From Comamonas testosteroni (GTDB lineage: Bacteria; Pseudomonadota; Gammaproteobacteria; Burkholderiales; Burkholderiaceae_C), in the NCBI GenBank assembly GCA_008727115.1, contig CP044131.1, positions 1,922,001-1,986,000 of the forward strand: DNA of 64,000 nucleotides, written 5' to 3'. The position numbers were made by a program, and so were the translations under genes. The notes under the pieces are model-generated. The model worked only from the letters and a program-made list of their open reading frames with translations. It ran no database searches and was not told the DNA's origin. Shown here piece by piece: positions 1 through 8,897 of the stretch (its first letter is position 1; each line of letters opens with the position of its first letter).

Positions 1-719
1 GCAATGATTTCATTGGAGGCGAACCAGTCCAGCTCCTTGCCTTTGTCCAGCATCAACTGCAGCGCGGCCACCCAGAGCACGAGCAGACTCAGGCCGATAG
101 TGTCTATGGGCAGTTTGCGCGTGGGCGTTTCTCGGCTGCGGTACAGGCTCCAGGTCATGACGGCTGAGAGCAGGCCCACGGGAACGTTGATGTAGAAGAT
201 CCAGGGCCAGGAGATGTTGTCGGTGATCCAGCCGCCCAGCAGCGGCCCCACCACGGGCGCGACCAGCGTGGTCACGCCCCACAGCGATAGCGCCACCCCG
301 GCCATGGCTGGCGGGTAGCTGGCCAGCAGCAGGGTTTGCGACAGCGGAATCATGGGTCCGGCGACCAGGCCTTGCAGCACGCGAAAGAAAACCAGTGCCT
401 CCAGCGACGAGGCAAAGCCGCAGAGCCAGGAGGTCAGCACGAACAGCAGCACGCTCATGGTGAACAGGCGCACGGCGCCGAAGCGCTGGGTGAGCCAGCC
501 CGTCAGCGGCACAGAGATGGCATTGGCCACCCCAAAGCTGGTAATGACCCAGGTACCCTGGCTGGGGCTGACGCCCACATCACCCGAGATGGCCGGAATG
601 GCCACGTTGGCGATGGAGGAGTCCAGCACGTTCATGAAAGTGGCCAGTGACAGGGCCAGCGTGCCCAGCACCAGGGGCGCACCTTTGAGCGGTGCGGGCA
701 CAGAAGAGGGGGAGTGCAT
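1..719 (-). CDS. emrB: EmrB/QacA-type MFS drug exporter, partial (3' end outside window)
   Basis: Inner-membrane proton-driven multidrug exporter of the 14-helix DHA2 family; it would be the pump of the tripartite system encoded by the next two genes. The first 239 residues are visible. They start at an ATG on the minus strand at 719 (MHSPSSV...) and run as alternating hydrophobic helices with the family hallmark LDSSIANVAIP near residue 30 and SQGTWVITS near residue 53. The gene lies 16 bp after the emrA stop, so the two are almost certainly cotranscribed. The C-terminal half lies beyond the left edge, so completeness cannot be judged. Confidence 0.88.
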   Translation of the reverse strand, partial: MHSPSSVPAPLKGAPLVLGTLALSLATFMNVLDSSIANVAIPAISGDVGVSPSQGTWVITSFGVANAISVPLTGWLTQRFGAVRLFTMSVLLFVLTSWLCGFASSLEALVFFRVLQGLVAGPMIPLSQTLLLASYPPAMAGVALSLWGVTTLVAPVVGPLLGGWITDNISWPWIFYINVPVGLLSAVMTWSLYRSRETPTRKLPIDTIGLSLLVLWVAALQLMLDKGKELDWFASNEII

Positions 720-735
720 AAGTGCTGGCGCCGTC

Positions 736-2058
736 TTACTGTGCAGGCGTAGGTGCCGGTGCAGTGGCCGAAGGAGCGGCAGCCGCGGTGGGGGCCGCAG
801 CAGCCACCTCTGGCAGTTGGGTCAGCGCAGGCAGCTTGTCGCCAGCAATGATGTGGCGGATGCGCTCTTCGGCCTGGGCCAGTGTGCCGTCATACACGGC
901 GGTCTGCGCCACGGGTTCGGTGCGCGGGGCATTGGCCAGGGCCAGGCCGTCCTGGTCGCGGATATCGATCTTCACGTCCATGGACAGGCCCACGCGCAGC
1001 GGGTGCTGCTTGAGGGCTTCGGGCTCCAGGCTGATGCGCACGGGCACGCGCTGCACCACCTTGATCCAGTTGCCGGTGGCATTTTGCGCGGGCAGCAGCG
1101 CAAAGGCCGCACCGGTGCCTGCGCCCAGGCCCACCACATGGCCTTCATAGACAGTCTTGTCGCCGTAGACATCGGCGGTCAGCTCCACCTTCTGGCCCAT
1201 GCGCAGATCGGCCAGCTGGCTTTCCTTGAAGTTGGCGTCCACCCAGAGCTTGTGCAGATCCACCACGGTGAGCAGCGGCGATCCTGCCGCCACGCGCTGG
1301 CCCAGTTGCACGCCGCGCTTGGCCACAAAACCGTCCACGGGGGCGATCAGGCGGGTGCGCTGCAGGGCCAGATAGGCCTCGCGCACCTTGGCGGCGGCGG
1401 CCATGACGGCGGGGAAGTCTTCGGCTGTCGTGCCCTTGGTCTGCGCTTCGGCGGCCGTCAGCTGGGCCTTGGCGGCGCGCACTGCGGCTTCGGCGGCGAC
1501 TACGGCGTTACTGGCGGCGGTGGCCAGGGCCTTGGCGTGGTCAAACTCTTCCTTGCCCACGGCGCCAGTCACCGTCAGCGGGCGGCGGCGGGCCACGTCG
1601 TCATTGGCCTTGGCAGCATCGGCCTTCAGGCGCAGCAGATCGGCTTCGCGCTGTGCCACCTGGGCGGCCAGCGGGGCGTTGTTGGCATACAGCGTGCGGG
1701 TCTGGCGCGCGGTTTGCGCCAGCTGCGACTCGGCCTGGGCCAGTTGCACCAGATAGTCGGCGGGGTCTAGCTGCACCAGCACCTGACCGGCCTTGACGTA
1801 ATCGGTATCGTCCGCGCCGATGCTGATGACGGTGCCGCCGACCTGGGGCGTGATCTGCACCACATTGCCGGCCACATAGGCGTTGTCTGTGGTCTGGTAG
1901 TTGCGGGCCACCATCCAGTGCCAGGCGCCCCAGACGATGGCGCCTACCACTACAGCGGCGGCGACAACGGTCAGGCCCTTGCGGCGACCGGCGGGGTTGG
2001 CGGAGGAGGAGGCAGGAGAGGGAGCTTGAGCAGCCTTGGGTGTGTTGTTGTCGGTCAT
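736..2058 (-). CDS. emrA: EmrA/HlyD-family membrane fusion protein
   Basis: Periplasmic adaptor linking the EmrB-like pump to an outer-membrane channel. The 440 residues show a short cytoplasmic tail, one membrane anchor at about 28-46, a lipoyl/hairpin region rich in Ala and Gln (about 90-220, helical coiled-coil hairpin), and the HlyD beta-barrel signature LIAPVDGFV at about 235. The C-terminus is a Pro/Ala-rich tail. It sits between the outer-membrane factor and emrB on the same strand, the standard order for EmrAB-TolC-type operons. Substrates cannot be told from sequence. Confidence 0.92.
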   Translation of the reverse strand: MTDNNTPKAAQAPSPASSSANPAGRRKGLTVVAAAVVVGAIVWGAWHWMVARNYQTTDNAYVAGNVVQITPQVGGTVISIGADDTDYVKAGQVLVQLDPADYLVQLAQAESQLAQTARQTRTLYANNAPLAAQVAQREADLLRLKADAAKANDDVARRRPLTVTGAVGKEEFDHAKALATAASNAVVAAEAAVRAAKAQLTAAEAQTKGTTAEDFPAVMAAAAKVREAYLALQRTRLIAPVDGFVAKRGVQLGQRVAAGSPLLTVVDLHKLWVDANFKESQLADLRMGQKVELTADVYGDKTVYEGHVVGLGAGTGAAFALLPAQNATGNWIKVVQRVPVRISLEPEALKQHPLRVGLSMDVKIDIRDQDGLALANAPRTEPVAQTAVYDGTLAQAEERIRHIIAGDKLPALTQLPEVAAAAPTAAAAPSATAPAPTPAQ

Positions 2059-2209
2059 GTTGTTGGCGCTTTGTTATGTATGAAGCGGTTTTGCGCTATT
2101 GAAAAAGAGGAGCTGCAGGCGCTTGTCAATCAATGAATTGGCAATGTTTTTTTTTTGAAAGCATTGATGATCAAGCGCTGATAGCTATTGATTTTGTAGA
2201 TTTCGGTGT

Positions 2210-3694
2210 TTATCGCAGGGCCAACGCTTTTGTGTCGTCCTTCCAGCCGCCGCCCAGGGCCGAGGCCAGTGCCACGCGGGTATCCAGCTCGCGGGCCTGC
2301 AGGTCCACGGCCAGGCGGCGCTGGGTGATGAGCTGGGTTTCGGTATTCAGCACGGTGATCTGCGTACCCAGACCGGCCTGATAGCGCTGCACGGCAAAGT
2401 CATAGGCGCGCTCGGCCTTGGACAGTGACTCGGTCTGCAATTGCTGCTGGCGCTGCAGCGACTGCACGGAGGCAATGGCGTCGCCCGCCTGCTTGACGGC
2501 ATCGAGCACGGCGCCGTTGTACTGGGCGATGGCAGTGTCCAGGTCGGCCTGCTTGCCGCGCAACTGGGCGCGCAGGCGCTTGCCGTCGAAGATGGGCAGG
2601 CGCAGCGCGGGCGTGATGCCCATCTGGCGCGAGCTGCCTTGCAGCAGATTGTCCAGACCCAGCGCGTTCAGGCCGATAAAGGCCGTCAGATTCACATCGG
2701 GGTAGAAGTCTGCCTTGGCGGACTCAATGCCTTGCGTTGCCGCTTCCACGCGCCAGCGCGCGGCCACCACATCGGGGCGGCGGCCCAGCAGGTCAGCTCC
2801 CAGCGTCTGGGGCACGGGCTGGATGCGCAGTGCGGCCAACTGGGGCGAGAGTGCATTCTGCGCATCGGGTGCCTGTGCACAGAGCACGGCAATGGTGCGA
2901 CGCGCCAGCGTGATCTGCTCGTTCAGCATTTCGATCTGGGTCTGGGCATCGGGCATGGCAGCCTGGGCCTGGGTCAATTCGACCTGACTGTCGAGGCCGG
3001 CACGGGTGCGCTGCTCGCTCAGATTGAGCAGCGCCTGACGCTGGGCCAGCGTGCGCTCGGCCACTACCTTCTGGGCCAGCAGTCTTGCTAGAGTGACATA
3101 GCTGCGTGCCACCTGGGCGGCCAGCTGGTTGGCGGCAGCGGCACTGTCGGCCTTGGCGGCACGGGCCTGGCCCAGTGCGGATTGCAACTCAGCGCCATGC
3201 TTGCCAAAGAAGTCGGGCGACCAGGACAGGCCGGCCTGCAGGTTGCCGCTGTTGTAGATATTGCCGGCAATGGGGGCGGGAATCATGCCGTTGGCCGTGT
3301 AGCGCTGGCGTGTGGCGTCGGCACTCAACGTGCCGTGAATATCGGTGGCCGTGCTGCTGGCGGTGGCCAGGGCCGCGGCTTTTTCAAAGCGGGCGTTGCT
3401 GGCGGCCAGGCTGGGGCTGCCGGCAAGGGCTTGGTCGATGAGCTGGTTGAGCTGGGCATCGCCCAGGCCCGTCCACCATTGCGAGGAATTCAGTGCCGTG
3501 GCATCCGCGCGGGTGTCAGTCTGAGAGTCTTGCAGGCCGACATCGGCGGCACCCAGAGTGGTCAGTGGCTGGTGGGCCGGGCCTTGTGAGGCGCAGCCCG
3601 CCAAGGAAAGAGCGGTTGCCAGTGCTGCGGCGGTCAGCAGCGGCAGGCGCGCAGAGCGTGGCGCTGCGAGAGTGCGTAGAGGTCTGGAGGTCAT
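2210..3694 (-). CDS. RND/MFS efflux outer-membrane lipoprotein, NodT family
   Basis: TolC-like outer-membrane channel of the tripartite efflux system. The 494-residue protein has a lipoprotein signal with lipobox LAGC (Cys34), then the two tandem outer-membrane-factor repeats. The motif LGRRPDVVAARWRVEAA near the middle is characteristic of the NodT/OprM group. It follows marR by about 60 bp and precedes emrA by about 150 bp on the same strand, indicating one operon of regulator, channel, adaptor and pump. Family assignment is firm; the drug profile is unknown. Confidence 0.92.
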   Translation of the reverse strand: MTSRPLRTLAAPRSARLPLLTAAALATALSLAGCASQGPAHQPLTTLGAADVGLQDSQTDTRADATALNSSQWWTGLGDAQLNQLIDQALAGSPSLAASNARFEKAAALATASSTATDIHGTLSADATRQRYTANGMIPAPIAGNIYNSGNLQAGLSWSPDFFGKHGAELQSALGQARAAKADSAAAANQLAAQVARSYVTLARLLAQKVVAERTLAQRQALLNLSEQRTRAGLDSQVELTQAQAAMPDAQTQIEMLNEQITLARRTIAVLCAQAPDAQNALSPQLAALRIQPVPQTLGADLLGRRPDVVAARWRVEAATQGIESAKADFYPDVNLTAFIGLNALGLDNLLQGSSRQMGITPALRLPIFDGKRLRAQLRGKQADLDTAIAQYNGAVLDAVKQAGDAIASVQSLQRQQQLQTESLSKAERAYDFAVQRYQAGLGTQITVLNTETQLITQRRLAVDLQARELDTRVALASALGGGWKDDTKALALR

Positions 3695-3754
3695 GAAAAA
3701 GTGCCAGTGATTTTTATTGAAATAGGGCGTTGAAGAAATCGGATGACAGGCGCG

Positions 3755-4339
3755 CTAGCCGTCGCCAGCATTGCAGCCTTGGGCATTGGCCGGAGTGGTG
3801 TGGGGTGTCTTGCCCAGCTCATGGCTCAGGGCTTCACGCAGCGCATCGCCATTGGCCAGCATGCGCTGCAGCATGGACAGCATCAGCGTGCATTCGCTGT
3901 GGCTGAAACCGCTGAGGTGGCCGTTGAGCACACGGGTCAACACCTGCGGCACCTGGGTGGCGACCTTTCGGCCTTCGTCGGTGAGCACCAGATGCACCAC
4001 GCGCCGGTCGGTGGTGGAACGCTCGCGGCGCAGCAGGCCCTTGGCCTCGATGCGATCCAGCGCGCGGGTGACGGAGGCGGGGTCCATGCCCAGATCCTTG
4101 GCCAGCGTGCTGCTATTGGTGTCCGCGCAAACCAGCAGCTTGTACAGCGGCAGCCATTGCACATAGGTCAGGCCGTGTTCGGCCAGCTGGGCATCGGCCA
4201 GCTGCAGCACGGAGCTCAGCACCCGGCGCATGAGAAAGCCTATGCTTTTGTCCGGTGCATAGACCCCCACCTTGTAGAAGTAGCTGGCTTCGTCCTGTGG
4301 GGCGATGACGGGGTCTGAGGGAGAAATGGAGGCGGACAT
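3755..4339 (-). CDS. MarR-family transcriptional regulator of the efflux operon
   Basis: Winged-helix repressor, 194 residues from the ATG at 4339 (MSASISPSDP). A TTG 36 bp further upstream would add 12 residues but looks less likely. The MarR DNA-binding core is visible as SSTLAKDLGMDPASVTRALDR followed by the wing GLLRRERSTTDRR. It is the first gene of the efflux operon, as in emrRAB, so it probably represses its own promoter and is released by a phenolic or drug ligand. The ligand and operator are not identified; that role is inferred from family and position. Confidence 0.9.
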   Translation of the reverse strand: MSASISPSDPVIAPQDEASYFYKVGVYAPDKSIGFLMRRVLSSVLQLADAQLAEHGLTYVQWLPLYKLLVCADTNSSTLAKDLGMDPASVTRALDRIEAKGLLRRERSTTDRRVVHLVLTDEGRKVATQVPQVLTRVLNGHLSGFSHSECTLMLSMLQRMLANGDALREALSHELGKTPHTTPANAQGCNAGDG

Positions 4340-4645
4340 CCGCAATACTTGCCTGGTCAATGATTGAGTGGGCAATTATTATGCAAGCGCCAAAAAATGT
4401 CAGCCCACTGGCGATGCCAATGACTTTCTGCTGGGCTAGCGGCGGCTTCCTGCTATGAAAGATGGAGCTTTCAGCGCAAAGCTGACATGGGATTAAGGTT
4501 AATTGGTCATAAAAAACCCGGTCACGAGGACCGGGTAGGCATAGGCTTGAGCGAAGAGGCGCGCGGTCTGCCGTTGGCACCTTCGCGCAAAGCAGCACCG
4601 TGCGACAAGACACAAGCGGCGCTGCTGGTGGCGCTTAGGACGTGT
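4340..4645. other. Intergenic region upstream of the MarR/efflux operon
   Basis: Holds the presumed promoter of the marR operon (reading left) and, at 4516-4536, the terminator of the CopD-like gene that also reads left into this gap. No convincing small gene was seen. Confidence 0.5.
4511..4536 (-). terminator. Rho-independent terminator of the CopD-like gene
   Basis: Perfect 8-bp stem ACCCGGTC / GACCGGGT with loop ACGAG (4516-4536), followed on the minus strand by six T (4511-4516). It lies about 110 bp after the stop of the minus-strand gene at 4646. Confidence 0.8.
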
Positions 4646-5116
4646 TTACAACGGCAGGCGCAGCATGACGACAATCACCAGGCCCAGAGCCAGATTGAGA
4701 GACACCCACTTGCGAATGCTCTCCAGCGCCTTGCCACCGACGGGCCAGTCCTTGGCCTTGACGGCGGTATCCAGGCGCTTGAACAGGGCAAAGCGGATAT
4801 GGCCGAACACGGTCATCATCACCACGCCCAAAATGCTCATCACAATCCAGTTGATGGGCATGTTGAACGTTCCACCGGCCTGCGCCGCCATGGCATGAAT
4901 GCTGCCAATCATGCCGATGCCGGAGACCAGCACAACCACGGCCAGCACCAGCACCCAGGCAAAAAAGCGCTGCAGCACGCCGTGCATCAGCATCACGCGA
5001 TCAGAGGGCTGCAGACCCTGAACGGCAGGGCGCAAGAAGAAATGTGCAAAAAACATGCCGCCTACCCAGACGATGACGGCCAGAAGGTGCACGAGTTTGA
5101 AGGCAATGAAAAGCAT
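4646..5116 (-). CDS. CopD-family integral membrane protein
   Basis: 156-residue inner-membrane protein with four hydrophobic segments (about 1-22, 45-68, 85-105, 135-155). It begins MLFIAFKLVHLLAVIVWVGG, where the His-containing first helix is typical of the CopD/DUF2269-like superfamily of small four-helix proteins. Some relatives take part in copper uptake, but there are no cop genes nearby, so a copper role is not supported here. It stands alone between the MarR operon and the phosphonate transporter and has its own terminator. Confidence 0.75.
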   Translation of the reverse strand: MLFIAFKLVHLLAVIVWVGGMFFAHFFLRPAVQGLQPSDRVMLMHGVLQRFFAWVLVLAVVVLVSGIGMIGSIHAMAAQAGGTFNMPINWIVMSILGVVMMTVFGHIRFALFKRLDTAVKAKDWPVGGKALESIRKWVSLNLALGLVIVVMLRLPL

Positions 5117-5246
5117 GGTGTGTGGGTCAGAAGGAAATGCTCAAGCCTAACGGAGATTGGCAGGCCCGAGCTTTTGCTGGCCCTGATGCGGATTCAGGAT
5201 GCAGATCCTGATGCAGAGGGCTTTGGGCCTTGCCGCAGGGCATTGC

Positions 5247-6827
5247 TCAGTGCATGGCTCGCCGCAGGGCGGCGCTGCTCCAGTCCACCGCAATGCTCAG
5301 CAGCAGCATGGCAATGATCACCGTGCTGGCCTGGGCATAGTGGAACAAAGACAGCTCAAAATACAGCAACTGCCCCAGGCCGCCCGCGCCCACAAAGCCC
5401 AGGATGGCGGCCATGCGGATATTCATCTCCCAGCGGTACAGCGTATAGGCCAACAGCTGCGGCGCAGCACCGGGGAAAGTGCCGTAGCAAAACGCCAGCA
5501 AACGGCTGCTGCCCGCCAGGCGCAAGGCCTGGGCGGGCGCTGCCGGGGCGTTTTGTAGCGCCTCGGCATACAAACGGCCCAGCACGCCAGCGGTGTGCAG
5601 CGCCAGGGCCAGCGCTCCGGCAAACGGGCCCAGGCCCACGGCCAGTGCGGTGATGGTGGCCCAGACCAGCTCGGGGACCGATCGCAATACATTGAGCAGC
5701 ACGTTCCACGGCGCACGCCAGCGCGGCAGGGCCAGCAGCAGGCCGGCGATGGCGGCGAGCAGCGTGCCGACGATGGAAATCGCCAGCGTCTCCCAAACGG
5801 CTTGCAGCACTTTCAACAGCCACGGCTGGCTCACATCGGGCGGGAAGAATCCGCGCACAAACTCGCCCATGCTGCTTGCTGCATCGGCGGTGAACAGGGC
5901 AGCGAAATCTATGTCCAAAAGCCGCAAACTGGACCACAGGCTTGCGCTGGCAGCTATCAAAAATACAGCGGTGCGCCAGCCAAAGGGCAGGGCGCGTGCG
6001 GCGGGCGTGGCGTCCAGCGCGCGGCGCAGCGCCCACGACAGCGCATCGGCCGCGGCCACCAGTAGCATGAAGGCCAGCAAGATGCTGGCAGCCTCGCCGC
6101 CGTTGAGCATCTTCATGGCCTGGTCCATCAACTGGCCAAGGCCCCCAGCGCCCACAAAGCCCATGACCACGGATGCGCGGATGGCGCATTCCCAGCGGTA
6201 CACGGTGTAAGACGTCAGCTCTTTGGCCGCCTGTGGCAGCAGACCGTAGAGCAGTGCTTGCAAGCGCCCGGCGCCGCTGGCGCGCAATGCGCGGGCGGGT
6301 GCGGGGTCGGTGGATTCCAGAATTTCGGCATAGACCTTGGCCAGCATGCCGCCATAGGTCAGGCCCAGGGCCAGCACGCCTGCGGCCGGGCCGAGGCCAA
6401 ACACGCGCACAAAGACCAGCGCCCACACCAGCTCGGGCACGCCGCGCAAGATGGTGAGCACGCTGCGGGCGATGGGGTTGAGCGTGACTTTCTCGCGCGC
6501 CGCGCCGGTCGACAAGTACGACATGGGCACGGCGATGACAAAGGCCAGCGCCATGCCCGCTGTGGCAATGGCCAGGGTCTCCAGCGCGGCCTGGCCCAGG
6601 TAGCCCAGGAACTCGCTGCTGGTGTCTGGTGGCAAAAACTGCGCCAGAAAGCCGCTGATGACCTTGAGGTTGTCCGCATCAAAAAACGGCTTCAACGAAA
6701 AGCCCGATGTCTGCAGCATGGGCCACAGCACGATCAGCGCTACCACCAGCCAGCTCAACCGCCCACGCGCCGCTGGGTCGCGGTGGCTGGGCTTAGGCGT
6801 AGCTACGTTGGCTTGACTTATCGGCAT
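5247..6827 (-). CDS. phnE: Phosphonate-type ABC transporter permease, fused double PhnE
   Basis: Inner-membrane permease of a phosphonate/phosphite-type importer. At 526 residues it is about twice the size of a usual PhnE. It contains two homologous halves, each ending in the ABC permease pattern ([21 protein letters not shown] about residue 212-232, and [21 protein letters not shown] about 465-485). Each half has a coupling (EAA) loop. The gene is therefore a fusion or tandem duplication that could form the whole permease dimer. Its start overlaps the phnC stop by 10 bp, so translational coupling is likely. Confidence 0.9.
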   Translation of the reverse strand: MPISQANVATPKPSHRDPAARGRLSWLVVALIVLWPMLQTSGFSLKPFFDADNLKVISGFLAQFLPPDTSSEFLGYLGQAALETLAIATAGMALAFVIAVPMSYLSTGAAREKVTLNPIARSVLTILRGVPELVWALVFVRVFGLGPAAGVLALGLTYGGMLAKVYAEILESTDPAPARALRASGAGRLQALLYGLLPQAAKELTSYTVYRWECAIRASVVMGFVGAGGLGQLMDQAMKMLNGGEAASILLAFMLLVAAADALSWALRRALDATPAARALPFGWRTAVFLIAASASLWSSLRLLDIDFAALFTADAASSMGEFVRGFFPPDVSQPWLLKVLQAVWETLAISIVGTLLAAIAGLLLALPRWRAPWNVLLNVLRSVPELVWATITALAVGLGPFAGALALALHTAGVLGRLYAEALQNAPAAPAQALRLAGSSRLLAFCYGTFPGAAPQLLAYTLYRWEMNIRMAAILGFVGAGGLGQLLYFELSLFHYAQASTVIIAMLLLSIAVDWSSAALRRAMH

Positions 6828-7660
6828 GCCACCACCTGAATGGTGGGGGCGTCAGCACCTTGGCTGGTGGGCTCCGCATGGCTGTTGTGCAGCGTGGGCA
6901 ATGGCACGATTGCGCCGTCGGAGCTGGCATACAAGGCTTGCAACTGCGCATCGCTGACCTGCGCGGCAGGCAAGTCAAACGCTACGCGGCCATCGCGTAT
7001 GCCGACGATGCGGCTGAAGTTGGCCAGCGCCAAATCCACGGCGTGCAAGCTGGCCACCAGCGTGGCATTGCGCGCGGCGGCTTCTTGCACCAGCAGTTGT
7101 ACGGTGGCATGCGACAGAGCAGGGTCCAGTGCCGACACGGGCTCATCTGCCAGCACCAGCTGGGCCTGCTGGTAGAGCACGCGGGCAATGCCCACGCGCT
7201 GCAACTGGCCGCCAGAGAGCTGGTCGCAGCGGGCAAACAATTTATCGTCCAGCTGTACCCGCGCCAGCGCATCGCGTGCGCCGGGAATGTCTTGCGGGTA
7301 GGCCAGCGATGCCAGCGCCTTCCACAGCGGCCACTGGCCCAGCTGGCCCGCCAGCACGGCAGTCACCACGCGCTGGCGCAGCGGAATGGGCGCGGCCTGG
7401 TGCACGGTGCCAATGCGGCTGCGCAGCGCTTTCAAATCACGCGCCGCAGTCTGTGCAGATGCGCTGTGGCCCAGCACCTGCATGCGGCCTGCGGTGGGCA
7501 GGTAGGCGGTGGCGATGGTGCTCAGCAGCGAAGTCTTGCCCGCGCCGGAAGGGCCGATGAGCGCAATGCACTCGCCCTGTGCGGCGGACAAGGAGATATG
7601 GGACAGGGCAGTAAAGCCGTTGCTGTGGGTCAGGCCCACATCGTCCAGCATGAAGCTCAT
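6818..7660 (-). CDS. phnC: Phosphonate-type ABC transporter ATPase
   Basis: Cytoplasmic ATPase of the PhnCDE importer, 280 residues from the ATG MSFMLDD. Walker [10 protein letters not shown], signature [15 protein letters not shown], Walker [13 protein letters not shown] and the switch His (ASLHAVD) are all visible. An in-frame ATG 102 bp upstream would add a non-conserved tail and is rejected. phnC lies between phnD and phnE on the same strand. The C-terminal 40 residues beyond the ATPase fold are not recognisable. Confidence 0.9.
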   Translation of the reverse strand: MSFMLDDVGLTHSNGFTALSHISLSAAQGECIALIGPSGAGKTSLLSTIATAYLPTAGRMQVLGHSASAQTAARDLKALRSRIGTVHQAAPIPLRQRVVTAVLAGQLGQWPLWKALASLAYPQDIPGARDALARVQLDDKLFARCDQLSGGQLQRVGIARVLYQQAQLVLADEPVSALDPALSHATVQLLVQEAAARNATLVASLHAVDLALANFSRIVGIRDGRVAFDLPAAQVSDAQLQALYASSDGAIVPLPTLHNSHAEPTSQGADAPTIQVVACR

Positions 7661-7689
7661 GAGACGAATACTCTGAAATGAATAGCTGC

Positions 7690-7790
7690 TAGCGCGCACT
7701 GGGAGCGCGCTAGAGGGCAAAAAGGCTTGAAGTTTTGAGAGCGGTTCACACCACCCAGCCAAGCAAAGGTTTGCGCCTGGGTGGTGTTGG
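7690..7790 (-). promoter_or_regulatory. Two intercistronic stem-loops between phnD and phnC
   Basis: A strong hairpin, ACACCACCCAG (7748-7758) with CTGGGTGGTGT (7777-7787), lies 9 bp past the phnD stop. A second, TAGCGCGC / GCGCGCTA, lies at about 7690-7714. Neither is followed by a T-run on the minus strand, so they look like mRNA-stabilising or partial read-through structures that favour phnD over phnCE, as is common after binding-protein genes. Confidence 0.55.
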
Positions 7791-7796
7791 CAGGTC

Positions 7797-8678
7797 TTAC
7801 TTCAGCAGGCCGGCAGACTTGGCAGCCGCTTCAATGCCGTCGTAGTTCTTGGACTCGGTCGCAATGAACTTGCTGGCGCGCTGCAGGTCCATGATGGCCT
7901 TGTGCTCGGGCTTGGCTGGATCCAACGCCAGGAAGGCGGCGGTCAGCTTTTTGATGATGGCCGGGTCCAGGTCGCCGCGCACCGTCCAGTTGTAGTCAAA
8001 GTAGGTAGGCGTGGTGGCAAACACGCGCACCTTGCTGGTGTCCACCTTCTTGGATTCGACCAGCTTGTCCCACACGGAGGTGTTGAGCACGCCTGCTTCG
8101 GCTTTGCCAGCGGCCACAAAGGCGACGGTCGCATCGTGTGCGCCCGAGTACGCCACGGTCTTGAAATCCTTCTCAGGGTTCAGGCCCGCTTGCTGCAAAA
8201 AGAAGCGCGGCATCAGGCTGCCGGAGGTGGACGAGGGCGCGCCAAAGGCAAAAGTCTTGCCCTTCAAATCGGCCAGCGATTGGATGGCGGGATCGGCCGT
8301 GATGAACTGGCTGGTGAAGACCGCGTCTTCCGCACGTTGCACGATAGGGATGGCCGTGCCGTGGGTGCGGATCTTGGCCTGCACATAGGTAAAGCCGCCC
8401 AGCCAGGCCATGTCCAGCTTGCGGGTGGCCAGAGACTCGACCACGGCGGCGTAGTCAGACACAGGGGTGAAGACCACCTTCATGCCTGTGGCCTGCGACA
8501 GATATTCGCCCAGAGGCTTGAACTTGCGCTGCAGCTCGGTAGGCGCTTCGTCGGGGATGGCAGACACGCGCAGCACTTTGGGCGTATCGGCATGGGCTGC
8601 GGACAGCAGCGAGGAAGAAGCCAGTGCAGCAACGGCCAAGCCGCGCAGCGCCGTACGGCGAGCGATAGAAGTGTTCAT
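7797..8678 (-). CDS. phnD: Phosphate/phosphite/phosphonate ABC transporter substrate-binding protein
   Basis: Periplasmic binding protein that captures the ligand for PhnCE. It has 293 residues from the ATG at 8678, with a clear Sec signal (Arg-rich start, hydrophobic [17 protein letters not shown], cleavage near residue 30). The PhnD fold is recognisable from [26 protein letters not shown] and [15 protein letters not shown]. The reading frame stays open upstream for 65 codons, but that part is not conserved. First gene of the phnDCE operon. Whether it takes phosphonate, phosphite or another anion cannot be decided; no C-P lyase genes are in the window. Confidence 0.9.
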   Translation of the reverse strand: MNTSIARRTALRGLAVAALASSSLLSAAHADTPKVLRVSAIPDEAPTELQRKFKPLGEYLSQATGMKVVFTPVSDYAAVVESLATRKLDMAWLGGFTYVQAKIRTHGTAIPIVQRAEDAVFTSQFITADPAIQSLADLKGKTFAFGAPSSTSGSLMPRFFLQQAGLNPEKDFKTVAYSGAHDATVAFVAAGKAEAGVLNTSVWDKLVESKKVDTSKVRVFATTPTYFDYNWTVRGDLDPAIIKKLTAAFLALDPAKPEHKAIMDLQRASKFIATESKNYDGIEAAAKSAGLLK

Positions 8679-8846
8679 AGTGTTCCGTCCGTGAAGCCAC
8701 CGCCGTCCGGATACACGGCGGTTTAGTAGGCTGCCAACCGTGGTCGGCAGCGAATAAAAAACCATAGGCGGTACACCGACCGCTGGCGCGTATTGTTGCG
8801 GAATTGAGAAACCCTGGGCGCTGCCCTTGCTTGCATGGAATGCAAA

Positions 8847-8868
8847 AAGCCCCGTCGCTACGGGGCTT
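8847..8868 (-). terminator. Rho-independent terminator of the beta-propeller lipoprotein gene
   Basis: Stem AAGCCCCG / CGGGGCTT (8847-8854, 8861-8868) with loop TCGCTA, followed on the minus strand by TTT (8844-8846) after the two stem T. It sits 30 bp past the stop of the minus-strand gene at 8898. Confidence 0.8.
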
Positions 8869-8897
8869 GGCATGGAGGTGACTGCTTTGTGCAGGCT

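Noticed and set aside
352..1770. Long plus-strand open frame opposite emrA
   Set aside because: Antisense shadow of emrA in GC-rich DNA; Gly/His/Ala-rich translation without any family pattern.
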